Assembly (NCBI RefSeq): GCF_001418135.1
Contig: NZ_LIPQ01000011.1
Location: 1-37,673, forward strand
Origin: Streptomyces aureus
GTDB lineage: Bacteria > Actinomycetota > Actinomycetes > Streptomycetales > Streptomycetaceae
DNA: 37,673 bases
Reading direction: 5' to 3'
In this document: in pieces, positions 33,312 to 37,673 of the stretch
Numbering within the stretch: position 1 is the stretch's first letter
Layout: each line of letters opens with the position of its first letter
Notes under the pieces: model-generated
Seen by the model: only the letters and a program-made list of their open reading frames with translations
The model's database searches: none
What the model was told of the DNA's origin: nothing
Program-made: the position numbers and the translations under genes

Positions 33312-36300
33312 GTGCAGGGACGTTTCAAGAGGGATGGCTCGGGGTCTCCCCAGGCCCGTCAGGGCCGAGCGGATGCTCCGGCGGAGCAGGAACCGCGTGC
33401 CGGGACCGACCGCGGTCCCTCGGCCTCGCACACCCCGAACCAGGGTCAGGGACCGTCCGGCGAGGGCGGTGACGGCGGCAGGCGCACGAGCGCCGCGGCC
33501 GCGTCCGACGCGCCGTCCGACGCACCCCCCAAGGTCCGGGCAGAGAACGAGGTCGGCCCTCGAATAGCCCTGCGCAACTGGCGCATCTCCACGCGCCTGG
33601 TCGCGCTCCTCACCCTCCCCGTGGTCGCCGCGACCACCCTGGGCGGCATCCGCATCAGCGAGTCGCTCCAGGACATGGAGCAGCTCGACCACATGCAGCT
33701 GCTCACCAAGCTGACCCGAGAGGCCACCGACCTCGCGCAGGCTCTCCAGTCCGAGCGCGACCTCTCCGCGGGTCCGCTCTCCAACGGCCGCCCGGTCAGC
33801 GACTACCAGGTCGCCAACCCGCGCCGGAAGACGGACCTCGAGTACAAGGCCTTCCTCCAGGCCACGGAGGCCATCCCGGCCACCGAGGGCGACGAGGCGC
33901 TGCGCAGCATCCGGCAGAACGTCAACCAGATCGCCTCGCAGGTCAGTGGTCTGCACACGATCCGGAGCAACGCCTACGAGAAGGACGTCTCCCACTCGGT
34001 GACGGTCGAGGCGTACAGCCGTCTCATCCGCTCGCTGCTCAGCCTCTCCCAGGACATGGCGCAGGCGACCAGCAACCCCGAGATGATCAAGCGGACCCGT
34101 GCGCTCGCCGCGTTCTCGTCCGCCAAGGAGTACGCCTCCATCCAGCAGGCGATCATCGCCGCGGCGCTGCCGCCGAGCGACCGGACCTCCGGCGACATCC
34201 AGCAGGGTGACCGCCTCTACGCCGAGGCCGCGCTCAACTCCGAGGGCCGCGAGCTCCAGTCCTTCCAGGCGATCTACGAGTCGACCGGTGGCGACGCCAC
34301 CCAGCGACTCGCGTCCCTGAACAGCGGCAACCCGTCGATCACCGCCGCCGAGAAGTACGCCGAGCGTGTCCTCAACATGGACAACGCCATGAAGAGCGGC
34401 CCCAGGCGCGGCCACCTCAACTTCACCGACGAGTACGGCACCAAGCTCGCCACCATGAACCGCATCGAGCGCGGTCTGCTCGGCGACATGGAGAGCCTGG
34501 CCCGTGAGCTCCGCCAGGAGTCGCAGCGGGACGCCATCGTCAACGGTGCGCTGATCCTCCTCGTCCTCGGCGTCTCGCTCATCGGCGCCTTCGTCGTGGC
34601 CCGGTCCATGATCCGCTCGCTGCGCCGGCTCCAGGACACCGCGACCAAGGTCGCCCAGGAACGCCTGCCCGAGCTCGTCAAGCAGCTCTCCGAGTCCGAC
34701 CCGCAGGACGTCGACACCTCCGTCGAGTCCGTCGGTGTGCACTCCCGGGACGAGATCGGCCAGGTGGCCGCGGCCTTCGACGACGTGCACCGCGAGGCCG
34801 TCCGTCTCGCCGCCGAGCAGGCCCTCCTCCGGGGCAACGTCAACGCGATGTTCACCAACCTCTCGCGCCGTTCCCAGGGCCTCATCCAGCGTCAGCTCTC
34901 GCTCATCTCCGAGCTGGAGTCGCGCGAGGCCGACCCGGACCAGCTGTCCTCCCTCTTCAAGCTCGACCACCTCGCGACGCGTATGCGCCGTAACGGTGAG
35001 AACCTCCTCGTCCTCGCCGGTGAGGAGCCCGGCCGCCGCTGGACCCGCCCGGTCCCGCTGGTCGACGTGCTCCGTGCCGCCGCCTCCGAGGTGGAGCAGT
35101 ACGAGCGCATCGAACTCGCCTCGGTCCCCGCGACCGAGGTCGCCGGCCGGGTCGTCAACGACCTCGTCCACCTCCTCGCCGAGCTGCTCGAGAACGCCAC
35201 CTCGTTCTCCTCGCCGCAGACGAAGGTCCGGGTCACCGGTCACGCGCTGCCCGACGGCCGGGTGCTCGTCGAGATCCACGACACCGGCATCGGCCTCTCC
35301 CCCGAGGACCTCGCCGCGATCAACGAGCGGCTCGCCTCGCCGCCCACCGTGGACGTCTCCGTCTCCCGACGCATGGGTCTCTTCGTGGTCGGCCGCCTGT
35401 CCCTGCGACACGGCATCCGCATCCAGCTGCGCCCCTCCGACTCGGGCGGCACCACCGCGCTCGTCATGCTGCCGGTCGACGTCGCCCAGGGCGGCAAGAA
35501 GCCGATGCCCAAGCCGGGTGCCGGTGGCCAGGGCGCGATGCCGCCGGGTGCCTCCGCCCCGGGCGGCCGGCTTCCCGCCGGTCCCGGCGCGGCCGGCGGC
35601 CCCGGCGGACGTCCGGGCCAGGGTGGTGCGCCCTCGGGCGGCCTGCTCGGCGGCGGCGCTCCGCGCGGCCAGGTCGGTACGAGCGGTCCCCGGGCCGCGC
35701 TGCCCGCCCGTGACGGTGCGCCGCTCACCGGTGGCCCGCAGGGCGCCCCGCAGTCCCGTACCCCGCAGCCGCAGAACGCGTCGCTCGACCGGACCGGTCA
35801 GCTGCCGCAGGCCCCTCAGGCTCCCCAGGCCCCGCAGAGCGGCGACCCGCTGCGGCCGGGCCCCGGTGGCGGCGGTCTCATCGGCGGCGCCGCGAGCGCC
35901 ATCCCGTCCCGTACGGACGTGTGGGGCAGCCAGGGCTCCCCGCAGGCCGGACCCGGCGCCCCGCAGCACGCACCGCAGGGCCAGGGCCAGGGTCAGGGTG
36001 CCCAGCAGACCGGTGGGTACGAGTTCCCGCGCGCCGAGCTGCCGGGGGGCAACCCTCAGCCGCAGCGCCCGCAGGGGGCGAGCTGGGGCAACGACCAGGC
36101 CCAGCAGCCGGCCCGCCGCCCGCAGCAGGAGATGTCCCCGCTGGACGCCCCGCGCGGTCACGAGGACCCGGAGACGACCGGCTCGTTCGCGGCCCCGGCG
36201 CCCCAGGGCCCCGGTTCCACGGGCCAGTTCCCGCGCCCGGACTTCGGTGCGGCCCAGTCGCAGGGCCGCCCGCAGCAGGCCCCGCAGCAGCAGGCCCCGC

Positions 36301-37136
36301 AGGTGTACCAGGGCGGTGTCCAGGACCCGGCGTCGACGGCGCAGTTCCCGCGCCCCGACTTCGGTGCCCCGCAGGGCCCCGGCTCCACCGGCCAGTTCGC
36401 GCGGCCCGACTTCAACAGCCCGCAGCAGGCCCCGCAGCAGCAGGGCTACCAGGGCGGCCAGCAGCAGCAGTTCGGCCGCCAGCCCTACGTACCGCAGGCG
36501 CAGCAGCAGGCCCCGCAGCCGCCGGCCCCGCGTCAGCGCACCGGCGGTGGCAGCGGCGACTTCGGCGCCCCGCGCCCGGAGCCGGTCCAGCCGCAGCAGC
36601 GTCAGCCGCAGGGCCAGCAGCCGCAGCTCCAGCAGCCGCGCCGTCCGGAGGCGCTGCCGCCGGCGGGCGCGGGCGACGGCCGTACGCCGCTGTACGACAC
36701 GCTGGAGACCAACTGGTTCCACCAGGAGCAGGCCCAGCAGCAGGCACAGCAGCAGGCGCAGACCCCGGTCGCGCCGCAGCCGTCCGCTCCGGCGCAGCGT
36801 CCGGCCGGTGACCCGGCCGACGGTCGCCAGAACGGCGGGGCCGCCTGGCGGACCTCGCCCAACGACGAGCTGGTGCGCCAGGCCGAGCGGGTGCGCAAGC
36901 CCGCGGCCGGCGGTGTCACCACCTCTGGTCTTCCCCGGCGTGTGCCGAAGGCCAACCTCGTACCCGGGACCGCACAGGAGCAGGCCCACACGGCCGGCCC
37001 CCAGGTCTCGCGTGCACCCGACGACGTCCGCGGCCGGCTGACCAATCTGCGCCGCGGTATCCAGCAGGGCCGGCAGGCAGGTAACTCGACCACGGGTAAT
37101 CACCACCTCGGTCCGAACCATCAGCAGGAGCGTTAG
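33312..37136 (+). CDS. cvnA: Conservon sensor-like histidine kinase CvnA
   Basis: 1274-aa membrane protein of the Streptomyces conservon type. Residues 1-85 are a disordered cytosolic lead. TM1 is at about 97-116, a NIT (nitrate/nitrite-sensing) extracytoplasmic domain at about 125-400 (ATDLAQALQSERDLSAG), TM2 at about 408-430 and HAMP at about 430-500. The dimerisation helix contains H553 (KLDHLATRMRRNGENLL). The HATPase domain spans about 575-720, with N-box DLVHLLAELLENATSF, G1 HDTGIGLS and G2 RRMGLFVVGRLSLRHG. Residues about 730-1274 are a Pro/Gln/Gly tail with three ST(G/A)QF(P/A)RPDF repeats and late motifs PLYDTLETNWF and GLPRRVPKANLVPGT. The GTG at 33312 has AGAGG at wide spacing. It signals with CvnB and a CvnC/CvnD that would lie beyond the window. 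Autokinase activity is not assured. Confidence 0.93.
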   Translation: MQGRFKRDGSGSPQARQGRADAPAEQEPRAGTDRGPSASHTPNQGQGPSGEGGDGGRRTSAAAASDAPSDAPPKVRAENEVGPRIALRNWRISTRLVALLTLPVVAATTLGGIRISESLQDMEQLDHMQLLTKLTREATDLAQALQSERDLSAGPLSNGRPVSDYQVANPRRKTDLEYKAFLQATEAIPATEGDEALRSIRQNVNQIASQVSGLHTIRSNAYEKDVSHSVTVEAYSRLIRSLLSLSQDMAQATSNPEMIKRTRALAAFSSAKEYASIQQAIIAAALPPSDRTSGDIQQGDRLYAEAALNSEGRELQSFQAIYESTGGDATQRLASLNSGNPSITAAEKYAERVLNMDNAMKSGPRRGHLNFTDEYGTKLATMNRIERGLLGDMESLARELRQESQRDAIVNGALILLVLGVSLIGAFVVARSMIRSLRRLQDTATKVAQERLPELVKQLSESDPQDVDTSVESVGVHSRDEIGQVAAAFDDVHREAVRLAAEQALLRGNVNAMFTNLSRRSQGLIQRQLSLISELESREADPDQLSSLFKLDHLATRMRRNGENLLVLAGEEPGRRWTRPVPLVDVLRAAASEVEQYERIELASVPATEVAGRVVNDLVHLLAELLENATSFSSPQTKVRVTGHALPDGRVLVEIHDTGIGLSPEDLAAINERLASPPTVDVSVSRRMGLFVVGRLSLRHGIRIQLRPSDSGGTTALVMLPVDVAQGGKKPMPKPGAGGQGAMPPGASAPGGRLPAGPGAAGGPGGRPGQGGAPSGGLLGGGAPRGQVGTSGPRAALPARDGAPLTGGPQGAPQSRTPQPQNASLDRTGQLPQAPQAPQAPQSGDPLRPGPGGGGLIGGAASAIPSRTDVWGSQGSPQAGPGAPQHAPQGQGQGQGAQQTGGYEFPRAELPGGNPQPQRPQGASWGNDQAQQPARRPQQEMSPLDAPRGHEDPETTGSFAAPAPQGPGSTGQFPRPDFGAAQSQGRPQQAPQQQAPQVYQGGVQDPASTAQFPRPDFGAPQGPGSTGQFARPDFNSPQQAPQQQGYQGGQQQQFGRQPYVPQAQQQAPQPPAPRQRTGGGSGDFGAPRPEPVQPQQRQPQGQQPQLQQPRRPEALPPAGAGDGRTPLYDTLETNWFHQEQAQQQAQQQAQTPVAPQPSAPAQRPAGDPADGRQNGGAAWRTSPNDELVRQAERVRKPAAGGVTTSGLPRRVPKANLVPGTAQEQAHTAGPQVSRAPDDVRGRLTNLRRGIQQGRQAGNSTTGNHHLGPNHQQER
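36210..36420 (+). repeat. RPDF coding repeats in the cvnA tail
   Basis: Three units encoding GPGSTGQFPRPDFG, DPASTAQFPRPDFG and GPGSTGQFARPDFN, spaced by Gln/Pro-rich linkers. The DNA repeats blocks such as CCGGCCAGTTC and CGCCCCGACTTC. Confidence 0.75.
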
Positions 37137-37559
37137 TTGAACGCGATGAGCCAGGCGGCGCAGAATCTGAACTGGTTGATCACCAACTTCGTGGACAACA
37201 CCCCTGGGGTGTCGCACACGGTGGTGGTCTCCGCCGACGGACTCCTGCTGGCCATGTCCGAAGGATTCCCCCGCGACCGTGCCGACCAGCTGGCGGCGGT
37301 CGCGTCCGGACTGACCTCGCTGACCGCGGGTGCGTCCCGGATCTTCGAGGGGGGCCCCGTCGCGCAGACGGTGGTGGAGATGGAGCGCGGCTTCCTCTTC
37401 CTCATGTCGGTCTCCGACGGTTCCTCGCTGGCCGTGCTCGCGCACCCCGAGTGCGACATCGGCCTCGTCGGCTACGAGATGACGCTGCTGGCCGACCGGG
37501 CCGGCAGTGTCCTCACCCCGGATCTCCGCGCGGAGCTCCAGGGCAGCCTGCTCCACTAG
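37137..37559 (+). CDS. cvnB: Roadblock/LC7-domain protein CvnB
   Basis: 140-aa roadblock/LC7 protein, the second gene of conservons, which assembles with CvnA and the CvnD GTPase in a membrane complex compared to a G-protein system. It shows SQAAQNLNWLITNFVDN, TVVVSADGLLLAMSEGF, RIFEGGPVAQTVVEME and AVLAHPECDIGLVGYEM. Translation probably starts at TTG 37137, immediately after the cvnA stop, because AGGAG lies 6 nt upstream within the end of cvnA; the ATG at 37146 would be 15 nt from that site. The two genes are thus coupled. A strong hairpin follows 42 bp after the stop instead of an overlapping cvnC. Confidence 0.95.
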   Translation: MNAMSQAAQNLNWLITNFVDNTPGVSHTVVVSADGLLLAMSEGFPRDRADQLAAVASGLTSLTAGASRIFEGGPVAQTVVEMERGFLFLMSVSDGSSLAVLAHPECDIGLVGYEMTLLADRAGSVLTPDLRAELQGSLLH

Positions 37560-37600
37560 CCGGCCGCTTCACGGAAAACCTCACCGCACCACCGACCGAC

Positions 37601-37628
37601 AGGGCGGTACGCCCCTCCGTACCGCCCT
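37601..37628 (+). terminator. Terminator-like hairpin after cvnB
   Basis: Perfect 11-bp stem AGGGCGGTACG/CGTACCGCCCT with a 6-nt loop, 42 bp after the cvnB stop. There is no T-run. The window ends 45 bp later. Confidence 0.75.
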
Positions 37629-37673
37629 GGCACCGTTATCCGTCCGGCCGCCCCACCCGGCCCCCCACCGGCC

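Noticed and set aside
33309-37556. A 1415-codon open frame antisense to cvnA-cvnB
   Set aside because: Same GC-codon artefact; the sense strand encodes recognised NIT, HAMP, HATPase and roadblock domains.

Overview
The window is chromosomal DNA of a Streptomyces-type actinomycete. GC is high, third codon positions are almost always G or C, and GTG/TTG starts are common. The content also points there: a sepIVA-like gene beside coaD, an HU protein with a lysine/alanine-rich tail, an ndgR-type IclR regulator next to leuCD, F420 biosynthesis (cofC), and a cvnA-cvnB pair of the conservon type. The gene order (smc, rnc/rpmF, coaD, recG, thiL, ddl, gpsA, hup, leuCD/ndgR, tRNA-Glu/Gln, gltX, cvnAB) is, as I remember it, close to the S. 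coelicolor core chromosome. I see no insertion sequence, prophage, CRISPR array or biosynthetic cluster. GC departs downwards only in short non-coding stretches (1-95 and about 32820-33060).

Layout, left part (1-16.4 kb, mostly minus strand): smc (chromosome condensation), a 72-aa coiled-coil protein, acylphosphatase, a secreted CAP-domain protein (plus), a flavoprotein quinone reductase with a divergent HxlR regulator, mutM, rnc, rpmF (L32), a DUF177/YceD protein that probably starts at CTG, a SepIVA-like septal coiled-coil protein, coaD, rsmD, recG and a DAK2/FakA-like kinase. rnc, rpmF and DUF177 are tightly packed (ribosome and RNA processing). rsmD and coaD overlap by 4 bp.

Middle part (16.6-27.9 kb): rpmB (zinc-type L28, plus), thiD and thiL (4-bp overlap), a stand-alone Lrp/AsnC sensor domain, a DUF3515 lipoprotein, ddl, gpsA and plsC (4-bp overlap; the first steps of phosphatidate synthesis), divergent cofC with a small OB-like protein, hup, a 75-aa hypothetical protein, leuC and leuD, and divergent ndgR. 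Between leuC and ndgR are three adjacent dyads that look like an operator array.

Right part (28.0-37.7 kb): five tRNA genes on the minus strand (three identical tRNA-Glu CTC, two tRNA-Gln CTG), a HAD hydrolase, a DUF4241 protein, gltX translationally overlapped by a fumarylacetoacetate-hydrolase-family gene, an unrecognised 92-aa proline-rich protein with a repeated ANPRR motif, a 496-bp lower-GC regulatory gap, and the conservon genes cvnA (sensor-like kinase with a tail of about 545 residues) and cvnB (roadblock). A terminator-like hairpin follows cvnB.

Most genes are housekeeping. The places most likely to hold undescribed biology are the 92-aa ANPRR protein with the gap facing cvnA, the repeat-containing tails of CvnA and the SepIVA-like protein, the leuC/ndgR operator array, and the HxlR/quinone-reductase switch. 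I did not find a clear new multi-gene system. Coordinates of starts and hairpins were worked out by hand.
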